Part shown: piece by piece, positions 39,701 through 51,828 of the stretch
Layout: each line of letters begins with the position of its first letter
Numbering within the stretch: position 1 is the first letter of the stretch
Assembly: GCA_003344405.1 (NCBI GenBank)
Contig: NOWV01000015.1
Location: 186,001 to 250,000, forward strand
Reading direction: 5' to 3'
Origin: Trichoplax sp. H2
Taxonomy: Eukaryota; Placozoa; Uniplacotomia; Trichoplacea
Length of the DNA: 64,000 nucleotides
The notes under the pieces: model-generated
Told to the model about the DNA's origin: nothing
The model's database searches: none
Seen by the model: only the letters and a program-made list of their open reading frames with translations
Made by a program: the position numbers and the translations under genes

Positions 39701-40421
39701 AAATTAAAAGAGCGTCGTCGTAATTATCGTAAGAAAAGTTAATATCACCAATTTGGTAATTTGAATTCGAAACTGGTAAATTATTAGTATGCAATATTTG
39801 CATCCGAATTTGTAAAGATTTCTCATACATTAATAACGCTTCGTTATAGCGATCTTGAGAGAAGTATACATGTCCTATACCGTGATACGTATAAGCTACT
39901 CCTAAATGATTATTGCCTAGTACAATTAATTTCAATTGAAGTGATTTATTATATTGCACTAAAGCCTCTTTATAAATCCGCTGCTTTCTTTTTATGGAAC
40001 CTTGGCAGTCATAGCATCGCGCAATACGGTGTTTATCCTGGGATTTAGTGGCAAGCCCTACTGCTTTACAGCAGTAATCGAGTGCCTGTTCATACTGGTG
40101 TGATTTATAGCATGTAGAAAACATATCTAGATAGATATCACATTGAATTTGATCATGGAACAATGCGTCGTTTGGTATGGTTTTTACAGTATCTAAAGCT
40201 TTTCTATAGCTATGTTTCGCTTCTTCAAGATTTCCCGTACTAAAATGCCGGTGACCAATTGCTCGAAGAGATAGAAGTTCATGACCGATTGACTTTTTTT
40301 TCTCCAATTTAGCTATATTTATCATTTTCGCTTTAGTCGCGTTACTGCCATTGGTATGCTTTACGTTACCAGTACTAGAACGTTGAGGCACCAATACCAT
40401 TTGGCTAATTCGATGACCCAT
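36593..40421 (-). CDS. large TPR-repeat protein with N-myristoylation-type start (3 exons)
   Basis: Predicted 1127-residue protein spliced from exons 40421-37208, 37088-37047 and 36720-36593. Both introns are GT-AG and both junctions are phase 1. The start ATG at 40421-40419 is preceded by in-frame TAG codons. Residues 1-45 form a basic leader opening MGHRIS, a match to the N-myristoylation pattern (Gly2, Ser6). From about residue 50 to 1045 there are about 24 TPR units. From unit 3 onward they have a period close to 42 residues and the kinesin-light-chain/nephrocystin-3-type pattern (YDDAL.MYQKSL.I, LLG..NL.VA.SY..IGDVY). Unit 6 (about 257-296) is degenerate. The C-terminal tail is acidic (KEEEII, ASEKETAEST). 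TPR superhelices bind peptides or partner proteins, so this is inferred to be a membrane- or cilium-linked scaffold; there is no enzymatic domain. It is paralogous at its N terminus to the genes at 51.8 and 60.7 kb. Confidence 0.9.
37047..37088 (-). other. exon 2 of the large TPR gene (42-nt microexon)
   Basis: Preceded by TTTATTGCAG and followed by GTAATG on the - strand. Phase 1 to phase 1, adding DAGLLSRDYREMRT between the TPR domain and the tail. Without this splice the frame reads into the intron and stops after GIFAYFHSF. Confidence 0.75.
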
Positions 40422-40639
40422 TTTATTAAATAATGACTACTATTTTATTTTGATCCAGTGATAAAGAGCCAAAATAATAAAAGATTTTTCGTTTAATAAT
40501 AGCCCTACTCCGCTGATAAAAGTTGAAATCTTATAGCTTTAACGAAATGGTAAATTTGGAAATCTTTATCTATAAGAAACAGAAGATCCTCAGTAAGATG
40601 GGAATTAGTATCAGCTTTAATCTTCTCTTTTCGTGTCGT

Positions 40640-41045
40640 TAAATGTTTAAATTAGATCAAAATAATACCGCTCCTGGAACTATACTAGTGCAGAATTAAC
40701 TATAAAATATTTTTAATATCATTGAAATTAGTAGCAATCTTTACTTTTTAAATCAGATCAAAATAATACCAGTGCTATAACTCAATTAGTGAAGGATTAA
40801 AGTTAAAACAGTTTGAATATCATTGAAATTAGCAGCTATCTTCACTTTTTAGATTAAGCTAATACCGTTACTAGAACTCGACTATTGAAGAATTAATATT
40901 AACATATTTCTTATACCATTGAAATTAGCAGCTATCTTTACTTTTTGAATCAGATCAAATTAATACCGGTACTAAATTGACTAGTGAAGGATTAATATTA
41001 AAAATATATTTAATAACATTAAAATTCGTAGCAATCTTTCTTTGA
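40640..41045. repeat. tandem repeat, four units of about 100 bp, 5' of the large TPR gene
   Basis: Four diverged units carry ATCAAA(A/T)TAATACC (or a variant), CTAGTG.AG.ATTAA, CATT(G/A)AAATT and AGCAATCTTT/AGCTATCTT blocks in constant order. The array starts about 220 bp upstream of the start codon, so it may overlap the gene's promoter region. Confidence 0.75.
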
Positions 41046-44000
41046 TAGAAAGTCACATAAAAAACAGGATTTATTTAATCAAGTAGAGCTGTATTACGCT
41101 ATCGTCGTTAATCGTTGTCGTTTTCACTCTCGAAGTGTTCGAATTTTTAATAGTCAACCCGAAAAGTCTATATAAGAATAGCCTTTTTCGGTAAATTAAT
41201 GTTCATAGTAACGAGTGGGACCCAACAGTTACTGAAAACTTGAAGCAATTATTGAGATTGCATTTATTTATATCATTACGCATACAGCTCTCTTATACCT
41301 AGATCGAAATGTATACCCTAATTAATCAATAAGAAACTGTTTTTTATATAAATGATTGGTCATACGTATCATTATTCATGGCAATAGCATCCAAAATAGG
41401 TCAAAAATATCTCTAAATAAGTATCTTTAAAAGCAATTGTAGCAATTTTAAATGAAAACAAGATTGATGACGTAGTATAAGAGAGTAAACATTGTTATCC
41501 TTCAATCATAACGCGTTCTTATTATGAATATATCGTATAACTGTATGCTCGATATAGCATGGAAGGAGGGAGGGAAATAACGATAAATCAGAGTCATCTA
41601 TATGTCTGTCCTTATATTTTAACCAGTATCTACGACAAACAAATCTGCAAATATAGTACATTAGTACGTAAAAATCGAATGCTCAGATGCACATATTCAA
41701 ACTACGTGAATCTATGAGTACGAAATCGTCATGACAACCAAAGTTTAGAAAGATGATGATTACCTTGCTTACTGTTAGTTAACATTAATAATATTGTATT
41801 TATTCTAAAATTTATGAATAACAATATCTTCAAACTGATGATAGACCATATTTTTGCAAAAGAAACGAATATTCTAGATTAATAAGTTGCAGTTGTCAAC
41901 TTTTTTGTTACCTTCCATCATATCTGATTCTAGTCTATCGTAAATAGAAGCATGCATAATTAAAGCCATTATTTGTGACTAGTTAATAAGCTATGCAGTA
42001 ATTATTAAGAGTTATATTATTTAGATTGGAAAATTCCACACTCTCTTTTGTACACTTTTGGAATATGGTTTGAAAATAAATAAACACAATGGCTATCATA
42101 TACGAATATAAGCGCTAAGGTTATAATTTAATGGATCGACAAGTATACTGCATTACGTATACTCTAATAGTAATAGTATCTGATAGTAATAAAGTACAAT
42201 ATTTTTTGTCTTACAGCCAAAAGCATAAAGCATAAAGCAATCTACTATAAAAAAAAATCGGTGGCGTAGTATCCGTATGAATATCATCGTTTTCTAGCAT
42301 TTGCTTGTTTATTTTGTCACACGATTACTAAAAAGTCCATTTTTATCGATTCAAATTTCCTTTCCACTGAGAAAGCACATGAGACAATTAATTTATGGTT
42401 ATTATGGTATCTTCCACAATATTTCATACTTTTTAATTGACCAAAATAATTTTAAAGAGCTATTACTTATTTGGACTATCTACAAAGTCATAGTGTTGGT
42501 ATTGTACTTATAGATAAGTAATAATAATTATCATTGAATAATTTCTACTACAAATTTATAAACTAAATATTAAAGGTACTTCTTTTATTATACAGTACTA
42601 ACTGCTGTATCAAAACTTGGATAGCAAAATGCAACTGAATTGCTTGATTTTGTGGCGGATGGTACGTTTACTGATGGGGCCTTAAAGTGAACAAATTTTA
42701 CGTTTACTTATTATTCGGTACTCATTAGAATAAAAATTTTCAAAATCATCTCGGCCTTATTGAATCAGAACAAGAATGCATAACTGAAAATATAATATAA
42801 CTTAGATTACAGTTTACCAGAAATTATAAGTATATCAAATACTGATAAACTTATTCGAGCAAAATAAAGTTAGTAATATTCACCGCAAAAACTGTAAACT
42901 ATTTACCGGCAATCTTGTCGTAATTAATGCTACGAAACTTTAAAGGACAAAAATAAAATAAGCATTTATAAAATCTTTGAGACAGCGCGTAGATTGTCTC
43001 TATAGTCATTGCGTATACTATACCAACTTATATTAGTTATAACTCGAGTAAAGGAATTACAAGCAGAAATGTGAATGTAATTTTATTGCTTTAACATCTA
43101 TTAAAAAACATATGAATTTGGAGTAAAAGCTAGTTTTAGTAGGAAGTGGATAAGCTATGTTTATGCATTATCCAGAAATTTATCAATTTTTCAAAAGCAT
43201 GACTCTCTTAATAGGAAAAATAATATCAAAAACTAAAATTTGAAAAATTCAAGAAAGTTAAATCATTGAGTTGCAAAGCGCTCGAATATCTATACGATTC
43301 CATAAAGTTACAAGAAGTTGCTTATACCTTGCCGGTGTAAATACTATATTTTCATGGGATGAAAATATGAGTGATTACTTATCAATTTTATACGAGAGGA
43401 ACATTTTTCGTGTCAAATTAAAAAATTAGCTCAATTTTATCAACTACGCAACATAATTTTAGACGTCAGACTCAATGACTTGATAATAGATATCCACAGA
43501 CCAACATTCCATAAATCAAGTAGCTATCGTGTAGCATTTATTTTATGATAGATTATCAGCCTTACTAACTACGCAGAGACAGCTGACTGCTTTTCAAAGT
43601 TATATATATTCACGTCGATTTAAAATAATTTTACTTACTTGTTTTAAAATGGAGTGTAAGCTTTGAGTGATAATAATAATACTTTCATTTCATCGTTAAT
43701 CAGAAATAAATGAAAGAATCTTTGTGTAATTTCACCTTAAGGTCCAAAATTGCAGTTAATTTCAGTTTAAGCAAGTTTCAGTCTTCCGTTAGATTTAAAA
43801 ATCTTTCACGACATATGCTATGTTACGACGTTCCTGTAGTGTTCTCTTGAGCAGATAAAAGTAACCCAGTTCGAAAATCTTTGTCTATATATCACCGTCA
43901 ATGAGTTCCGGTACATCAAATAAATGGAAACTGTCAAATAAAAATAATGAATTGAATTTTATTGTATTTTAATTGGTATTATGCAGTCTAATTAAGAGGC

Positions 44001-45834
44001 TAAAGTTGATTTAACTAGAAGCTAAAAATTATTGAGAATAATAAAGTAACCTGTAAGGTTAAATATTTGACTTCATTTAGATGCTCTTCAGACGCTATAA
44101 CATGGTTGAAAACGCATGCACACTTATACGAAACTATTAATGTTAAATAAATATATATTACTTTCACAAGCAGTTTATCTAAATTTATGAAATTTATTTC
44201 ATAATAAAAATAAAGTATAATAAGCTGTAATTTATTAACTTTAGCCAGTTTTTAACATTGTAACATCATAAATTGCTCAATAAGGCTGTAGTCCTGTTAC
44301 TGGGTTTAATGATGTACGATGATATTATCAGATATATCTTAAAGATTTTAACACTTTTCCTAAAGTCCCTGGTTTGATAAGTTTAATTGAAGTAAATCTA
44401 ACAGAAATTTATCTAACAGTTTTCGCACCATGCATATTAAATTTTTCATAACATGCAATATATTAGAATATAATAAAAAGTTTTCAACTGTTAATGTCCT
44501 AGGTTACAGTTTTATTAAATATATTAAATGTTTCTGCTATTATTACGTTACAATAACGAGAGCGGCAGGTGCGTTAATCTCTCTTATATTCTGATACTTA
44601 AATAATTAATTCCATAACATCTATAATAATGATAGATTGAAAAGCATGTTCTTTGTACCTGAGAGAGCTGCTACTTAACTTTAAACGGTGAACATTAGTA
44701 AAAATTGAAAACTGCTTAAATAGCATTGCGGGATATTAAACAGAAGTGTATGATTAATTAAGTGATTCAGCGAATTTAAAATTTTGCTTCAGGTAGTATG
44801 GCTCGGAATATCCATTTAAAAATAACATCTCGCAGTCAACTTTGTAGGAAATGGAATGACGGTGAAATAGGCTTTCATTGATGATTTTTTGAGTATCTAT
44901 TCATCATTTGCATAGATATAAGAGCTCAAGCAGACAAATATTAAATTCTGTCTATTAACTCTTTCTAGATGCATAACATATTCATTTTTGATAGAACTCG
45001 AGAAATAATTTGTTTCTTTTCGTCGAATTAGAGATTATTTTGTGAAATGAAAGCTATGAGCTATAGCTAATAATAAATTGCATCATAGATATTGTTGATG
45101 ACAAATAGTTATTCATACGTTAATAAATTTACTTTTAAGTATTAAAGAATTCATAAAAAAGGGATACTTGAACACTTTTACGATTTGTTAATTCTTTAAT
45201 ATGAAAAATAAACAAAAAAATGATAAGTATAATTACCATATGATATCTAGATAACAATTATTTAGTCTAAATACGATAAGCAGTATCACATCTGATAATT
45301 ATCTATTTAATGACGCATAACTACCCGGATACTATTTCACATTTTAATCAATAAAATAGATTTTAATGCCTTCTCATGCCTTTGACGGATCCCAATCAAT
45401 AAATAATTTAGTTTATCTAGGACGAAATGTTATAATTTCTAATTTAGTCTACCTATTTCAAACATAAAATTTATAAGGTATTTTATCACTTCAATAGCGT
45501 CCCTATCGCATTTATTTATTGTATGAATGAGTAATACGTTAGATTTGAAGGTAGGCCTTAATAGCTGGAATGTAAGTGATACAGTATTCTCATGTGACCG
45601 CTATTTGATTCTTGGTCAGTTTAATGCTAGTTTTAATTAAATTCATTCAACAGAAATAGTGCAACTAGCAACTACAACTATCATATTCTTATAATAAGGC
45701 CCTTACCCAATGCTTACTTAATACTAATAAAGTTTCGAAATGTTAATAGTGATGATCACAAAGGCTCTATGGTGCTATGTAGTAATCATTTAGTGGTGAA
45801 TATATTGATTGATGATTCATTTGCTCTTTGAGTT
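41046..45834. other. non-coding stretch, nothing recognised
   Basis: About 4.8 kb of AT-rich DNA. The 70-codon ORF at 42301-42513 begins with TTG and shows no family features. A short (AAGCAT)-like run sits near 42223. Confidence 0.5.
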
Positions 45835-46169
45835 TATCACAAACTCCCGTGTAACAAGATAACGTTGTGATCGAATCTACGATCTCGCAATAATTCGTAC
45901 GCCTTCGATTTACGTTATACTTCTAACCTTAGAAACTAAGAACTAACTTTTATTAATTTGTCCAATCGTTTATATAGATTTTATCTACAAGCTTTTACCC
46001 ACCTCTTAGAATACTACCAATCCAACTATAGATATAAATGACCTTTAACACATCACAATTTAAATCGTACCGTCTACAATCTATATCTGGTTACGTACTC
46101 CTCGGCTTACAATATCATTGCAGCCGCAAAGCATGTACTATTTTGGTGCAGTGAGTTAGCACCGTGAAA
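45835..46169 (+). mobile_element. old, diverged relative of the family-2 LTR
   Basis: About 335 bp. Starts TATCACAAACTCCCG and continues with ACAAGATAACGT, paralleling the 5' end of family 2 (TGTCACAAACCAGC, ACAAGGATAACGT). Contains matching internal blocks (CTTCGATTTACGTTA, GAACTAACTTTTATT, TTTATATAGA). Ends CAGTGAGTTAGCACCGTGAAA against CACTGTAGTTCGTACCGTGACA. No target duplication is visible, consistent with age. Confidence 0.5.
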
Positions 46170-46334
46170 TATTTTCAGAAGCCTTTAGCTGTTGGAAAAA
46201 TTAATATTGCGACAGTTTTTCTTTATCAGGCTTTGAATGAACTCATGGAAGCAAATTCTTACAATTATGCAATTATTAATTTATTCTATTAGCGGCAGTT
46301 GCTAGACGCAGTTATCATATATCTAGTAGCTATA

Positions 46335-47371
46335 TGTCACAAACCAGCTTCGTGACAAGGATAACGTAAAATAAATCTCTAAATTACTATAGTCTCCGGG
46401 ATTCAGTATCCCTTAACTACCTCACAAGAATTTAGACGCCTTTGATTCTACGTTAAACTCAACTAGACAATTGAGAGCTATTTTATTCAACTATCTGACG
46501 GGTTTATATACCCTTCTAATGCAGCTAACAATCGCGAGTCATCTTATAAAAATACCTAGGTGAGAACATCTACTTGTCACGGTACGCCGTTACTAATTAA
46601 GTAACTGTAAATTAATGAATGCTTATGAATAGATAAGATAAGGTTATGTGCTATGTTTTAATGCGCTTGTAGCTGATAATAGGATGGTAGAAATGAGATA
46701 AAAATAGAAGTTGTTAGCAGTTAATTTACTGTAGGTTTATAAGGTATGTTAATCTCTAAAAATTGAGCTGTATATGGATGAAGGTTAAGCGTCTTAACAC
46801 CTGATAGCTTGTAGCTATCTAAGTCTGAGAATATCGACATGTATATTTAGTAATGGTATTATACTAATTAATGTAACTTGTAAAGCATGAATTCTCACTC
46901 GTTAATATTGGAATTCACTGTAGAAACCTATTTAAGCGCGTGTGTTTGTAGAATAAAAATAGGTAATTGCTCAAGAAACGGCAAGACTCATATCGTGAAG
47001 AATAGTGTAATAATTAGTCAGTTGTCTGTGGAGATCAGCCGAGAAATCGAGTTCTCAAATGCTTCTCTCATAGAAACTGAAAGTACTGGGAGAAATAGCC
47101 CAAGTTTTAAGTAACTACACTAGAGTTCTTTACTTTCCTTTGCCACAAGTGAGGGTTGTGACACTACTAAGTAATTTTTCACAGTCGGACTACAGTGTGT
47201 TCATTCACTGAATCATTTCAGCGCCCATTACAGCACAGCATTAAATTTATTGTAATACATTTATAATTAGAGTAATTCGTATTATAAGTATCTAGTTGGT
47301 AATATATTATCACTGTATTATATTAACCAAATTTAGATAACTATTTCTTCACGGTAGTTCGTACCGTGACG
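46335..47371 (+). mobile_element. solo-LTR-like element, family 2, copy 2, split by a nested insertion
   Basis: Begins TGTCAC and ends GTGACG (one change from the expected GTGACA). It is flanked by a perfect 5-bp repeat CTATA (46330-46334 and 47372-47376). Another LTR-like element of 589 bp is inserted at 46575. Removing it leaves about 443 bp homologous to 35133-35574. Confidence 0.85.
46575..47163 (+). mobile_element. nested solo-LTR-like element, family 3, with perfect TSD
   Basis: 589 bp beginning TGTCACGG and ending TTGTGACA, with TGTCAC/GTGACA terminal inverted repeats. Flanked by a perfect CTACT duplication (46570-46574 and 47164-47168) inside the family-2 LTR. The other haplotype (47673-48098) has the undisturbed site with a single CTACT. 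The 75-codon ORF at 46887-47114 lies within it and is probably not coding. No gag/pol is present. Confidence 0.85.
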
Positions 47372-47652
47372 CTATAGTAAAATTAAAGCCCGAGCTGGAT
47401 TCTAATTGGGCGCGGTAATAATATCTTCCTTCACGCAGAAAACTCTAGCTTGTGAAAGCTGACATAATTAAAGTAAAATTCATCCATAAAAATTGACTTA
47501 GTGTTCAGCTTTGAGTGTTTGAGTCTATAATTACTGGTATTCAAAGTATTTAAATTTTCCATATTAAACATCATTAGAGTCATAATTGTAAAGCTCCATT
47601 ACAGTAAATTTGGCTGAAATAGAAATTTTTCGACGGTAGTTATGCAGCATAT

Positions 47653-47672
47653 NNNNNNNNNNNNNNNNNNNN
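47653..47672. other. assembly gap of 20 N
   Basis: Exactly 20 N. Left flank 46352-47652 and right flank 47673-48378 are the same locus with and without the nested element (about 707 bp and 706 bp after subtracting it). Confidence 0.98.
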
Positions 47673-48378
47673 GTGACAAGGATAACGTAAAATAAATCTC
47701 TAAATTACTATAGTCTCCGGGATTCAGTATCCCTTAACTACCTCACAAGAATTTAGACGCCTTTGATTCTACGTTAAACTCAACTAGATAATTGAGAGCT
47801 ATTTTATTCAACTATCTGACGGGTTTATATACCCTTCTAATGCAGCTAACAATCGCGAGTCATCTTATAAAAATACCTAGGTGAGAACATCTACTACGTA
47901 ATTTTTCACAGTCGGACTACAGTGTGTCCATTCACTGAATCATTTCAGCGCACATTACAGCACAGCATTAAATTTACTGTAACACATTTATAATTAGAGT
48001 AATTCGTATTGTAAGTATCTAGTTGGTAATATATTATCACTGTATTATATTAACCAAATTTAGATAACTATTTCTTCACGGTAGTTCGTACCGTGACGCT
48101 ATAGTAAAATTAAAGCCCGAGCTGGATTCTAATTGGGCGCGGTAATAATATCTTCCTTCACGCAGAAAACTCTAGCTTGTGAAAGCTGACATAATTAAAG
48201 TAAAATTCATCCATAAAAATTGACTTAGTGTTCAGCTTTGAGTGTTTGAGTCTATAATTACTGGTATTCAAAGTATTTAAATTTCCTTATTAAACATCAT
48301 TAGGGTCATAATTGTAAAGCTCCATTACAGTAAATTTGGCTGAAATAGAAATTTTTCGACGGTAGTTATGCAGCATAT
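47673..48378. repeat. second haplotype copy of the 46.35-47.65 kb locus
   Basis: Carries the family-2 LTR (47673-48098, first 17 bp lost in the gap) without the nested element, followed by the same CTATA flank and about 280 bp of the same unique sequence. It ends at the base matching the last base before the gap. Confidence 0.9.
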
Positions 48379-50263
48379 AATTCAATTGAATTCAATTCTT
48401 TCAACAAAATTAAAGTATCATACCGTCTGGTAGTGGATATAAATCGTAGCGTGACAGATATGAATACTTAAATTATTTAACGCTTAATTTAATCAAACTT
48501 AATTATTTTAAAAGGATTAAAGTATCACACAGTCAGAAAGGGGATGAATGAGTAAATTGTAGCGTGCTGGATATGAACATTTACGCTTGAACTCTATAAT
48601 ATCTTTATTCTGATAAATGCCAACATAAGCATTCTACCCTGAGTATGTCATTATAAAACACAAACCCGAATGTTTACCTCGTACACGTTCACATATTAAC
48701 AACGATTCTGCTATAATACTACAATAATAATATTTTAGATTGTGACCTTAAACCAGTCAATTATATTTGCGGCACTTACTAATTCACTAGTAAGTATCAC
48801 CAGCATAATAGAAATACAAGAGAGGCGCAGAATCATTCTAAGCGCCGACAGTGAGTTCATAATTACTTTATTTCTCTAGCAGACGATGTAATACTGGATT
48901 AATCAAACAATCTATTTCAGGCGTTTCTAATTTCTAATTAAACATTGCAAGATTACCATAATTTATAACTATAGAATATTTAATAATTGCACGTTTTATG
49001 TTTCCAAACAACTATTCGGCTATTTAGCTGATTAGGAAAAGATGGAATTTTTGTTGTAATTTCCATATAAAGGCAAGTTTGATATGAAATAGTAACCGAC
49101 TTACAAATTAAATTACACTTTGAGCTAGTAATTGCAGAGCTGCACAATTTATGAAACTTAAAAGCAGCTGATATAGACAATAATATCAAAGAATGCGTTA
49201 TCGTGATTGTTTCTGTTTGTCATAAAGTAGAGACAGATTTTATTGCAATAATGGCAGCTATTTAAATCCAGATATAACATCATTGAGTTCTATTTAATCT
49301 TATGTTAAAATTTTAATTAATAGACTTATACTTCTGTTTTATACCAATATAATTTTAATCCAGACTAATCCTGCATTGGGTGTCAAATTCAGTAGTATCC
49401 ATCTAATTTGAAAGGTATTCATGCTAATTTACTACTCAGATATCTTGCATGTAATTTCTCTTAATCTTAATTTCTTTTGAACGCATAGAATTAGCTGCGG
49501 TAAGCGTCGATTTTTTTATGCATAATGAAATTTTAAAATATAACGTGATACACCTGCTCTAATATAAGTCTAATAACTTAACAATACGCCTATAGGCAAC
49601 TAATAATTAGTATATGCGTTTATGGGGAAGTAATTTAAAATTGAATGAAATTAATTTTTCAATCATAAAACAATTGCTGACTTCCTATTCAATTCTTCTT
49701 TAAGGTCTAGATTTATAACCGAATTAAGCGTATAAGATCCGTCAACGATTATTAGAAATCATTGAAATTGAATATTGCTATAGATTATAAAGACTATAAA
49801 CAATTAATCTCCTACAAGTTAATACAGTCTTCCTTAAACCTGCAAACGCTAATTATATTAATCGCTCCTACATTTCAGGATTATGCCTAGTTATTATTAT
49901 ACTGGTAACTATTGGCAAACGTGCGGAAGTAAAACAGTTTTGAATAATTCACAATGCTCTTGCAGCATAAAAATCAAAAATCATAGAATTTTAATGCTCA
50001 ATATTGACTACACTTTTTTATTACTTATGGCTTTTGATAACAAAAGCGATTAGTAGATTGAAAACTAAAAATCTCGGACAATTACGATGGAGGAATAAAA
50101 GATATTTTCGTGGTTAAAAAGTACTGCAGGTGCAATAATCTTAAGTTTACTGCAGTAGCTATAAGTGCAGTAAACTAATGTATACTTCTATATTTTAGTA
50201 AGTTGGAGTACTTATAGTTAGGATCATCGACATGTACAAAACGGAGGGTTCCATGAGATTGAG
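48379..50263. other. non-coding stretch, nothing recognised
   Basis: AT-rich. The only ORF (69 codons, - strand, 48980-49189) has no recognisable features. Confidence 0.5.
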
Positions 50264-50331
50264 TATGTCAGCTGATATTTCGCTACGCAAAGTAAAAGCA
50301 AATCTGTCTTATTGTAGACGTAGCTGACATA
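50264..50331. other. 68-bp inverted-repeat structure
   Basis: TATGTCAGCT (50264-50273) and its exact complement AGCTGACATA (50322-50331) bracket 48 bases. An overlapping internal pair GCTACG/CGTAGC offers an alternative fold. No flanking target duplication noticed. Confidence 0.55.
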
Positions 50332-50601
50332 TGAAGGACGTAACCATAAAGAATTAAAAATAATTCATATTATACATTTCATCTGATGCTAGATATGTTT
50401 TATTGAAGGCATTGGAAATGAGAAAAATAGCATTTAAAATTGCAACAAAGACTGACGCAGCGGCGATTTAGTATAGGAAATATTTTAAATTGTTCTTCAA
50501 AGCATAGCAGAATTATCGCACCCATTATTGTCGATATCCTAAGTTTTACTTTATTTTTAAAATAAAGATTAATAAATTCTCGCATTTTAGAGCTTATTTA
50601 C

Positions 50602-51175
50602 TTAAGTTTAAGATATTAATTCAGGAAGTCAGGTATCTAATAATGTTGAACCAAGATTCTCTATTCACTAAATACAGTCAATCAATATTGGCTATTTCTA
50701 TAAAATCATGTCGCATAGAACTGAGTTCTTTGGTTCATGGCATCCTTTAAGTTTGCTTAACCTAAGATATTAATTCAGAAAGTTCGATCTTTCTATAAAA
50801 TCAAGTTACGTATCATCGAGTTCTTCGCTTCATAACATATTAATTAAAGTTTAACTAACTCTTAGATATTAATTCAGGAGGTTAGATTTCCAATAATGCC
50901 AAACCTAGACGGACTGTTTACTAGTCACAGTCAATTGATATTGGCTATTTGTATAAAATCTTGTCGCATATAATATAATTAATTTCTTTGCTTCATAATA
51001 TATTCTTTAAAGTTTACTTAACTTCCAAGGTATTAACTCAGGAAGTTATGTCTCCAATAATGCCGAACCTAGACCGTCTAATTACTAACCATAGTCAATT
51101 GATATTGGCTATTTCTATAAAAAATTTTGTCCTATATAATTGAGTTCTTAGGCTCATAGCATATTCTTTACCTTC
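50602..51175. repeat. tandem repeat, four units, 5' of TPR gene 2
   Basis: Units start near 50602, 50751, 50848 and 51011. They are about 150-165 bp, except the second, which has an internal deletion (about 97 bp). Shared blocks: AGTTTA.TTAA, GATATTAATTCAGGA, CAATAATGCC, CAGTCAATTGATATTGGC, TATAAAATC and GAGTTCTT.G.TTCAT. The array ends about 650 bp before the ATG. Confidence 0.8.
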
Positions 51176-51828
51176 AAGGGATTAATATTGATGGTGATAT
51201 TATTTATAACTCTATTATGCCAGTCACTATAGAAATAAATAGTAAAATACTTTATGAATTTGGCCACTCAGAATCAAATTGAAAACTAGTTCTAGCATGG
51301 TATTAATATTTACAATACCTCTATGAATGCGTATAAAAGCGAAAGAATTGAAATTGTTTTATTTTTCTAAATCATAAAAGCTGATATTTGTTAATTAACT
51401 TAGATTACTTATATTATCTGTTCAAATCAAAAATTTAAATAAAATTCTTTCTTGAAAGGGACTAGAGGGTGACGGTGACAGAATGATTTCCCTGGGATGA
51501 AACTGTTAGTTACATTAACTGCAGTTATTATTTAAGAAGCAGTTCTTAAAATAAATTCACTCCGATGGATCATTATTTTTCGCCCTTGAGACATTAACAA
51601 TTAGGTAATAAATTGGACGAAATTTTTGCATCCTTGGAGCGACGAACGTGAATTTAAAGTTGTTTTGCATTCATTCCAATTTAATAATCATTATTTCAAG
51701 AAAAATTAAAACTACTTTAGAGCAGATTGATTTTATTGGCACATGATCAATTTGATTTAATTGCAATCTCCTTTTCAGCGATTTTGATTTACGTGAGAGA
51801 AGATAATTAGATTATATTTACTTCAAGC
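51176..51828. other. 5' region of TPR gene 2
   Basis: No coding sequence. CTCCTTTTCAG at 51768-51778 is a good 3' splice-site motif 50 bp before the ATG, so a 5'-UTR intron is possible. Confidence 0.35.

Noticed and set aside
46887-47114. 75-codon ORF
   Set aside because: Entirely inside the nested LTR-like element and absent from the other haplotype.
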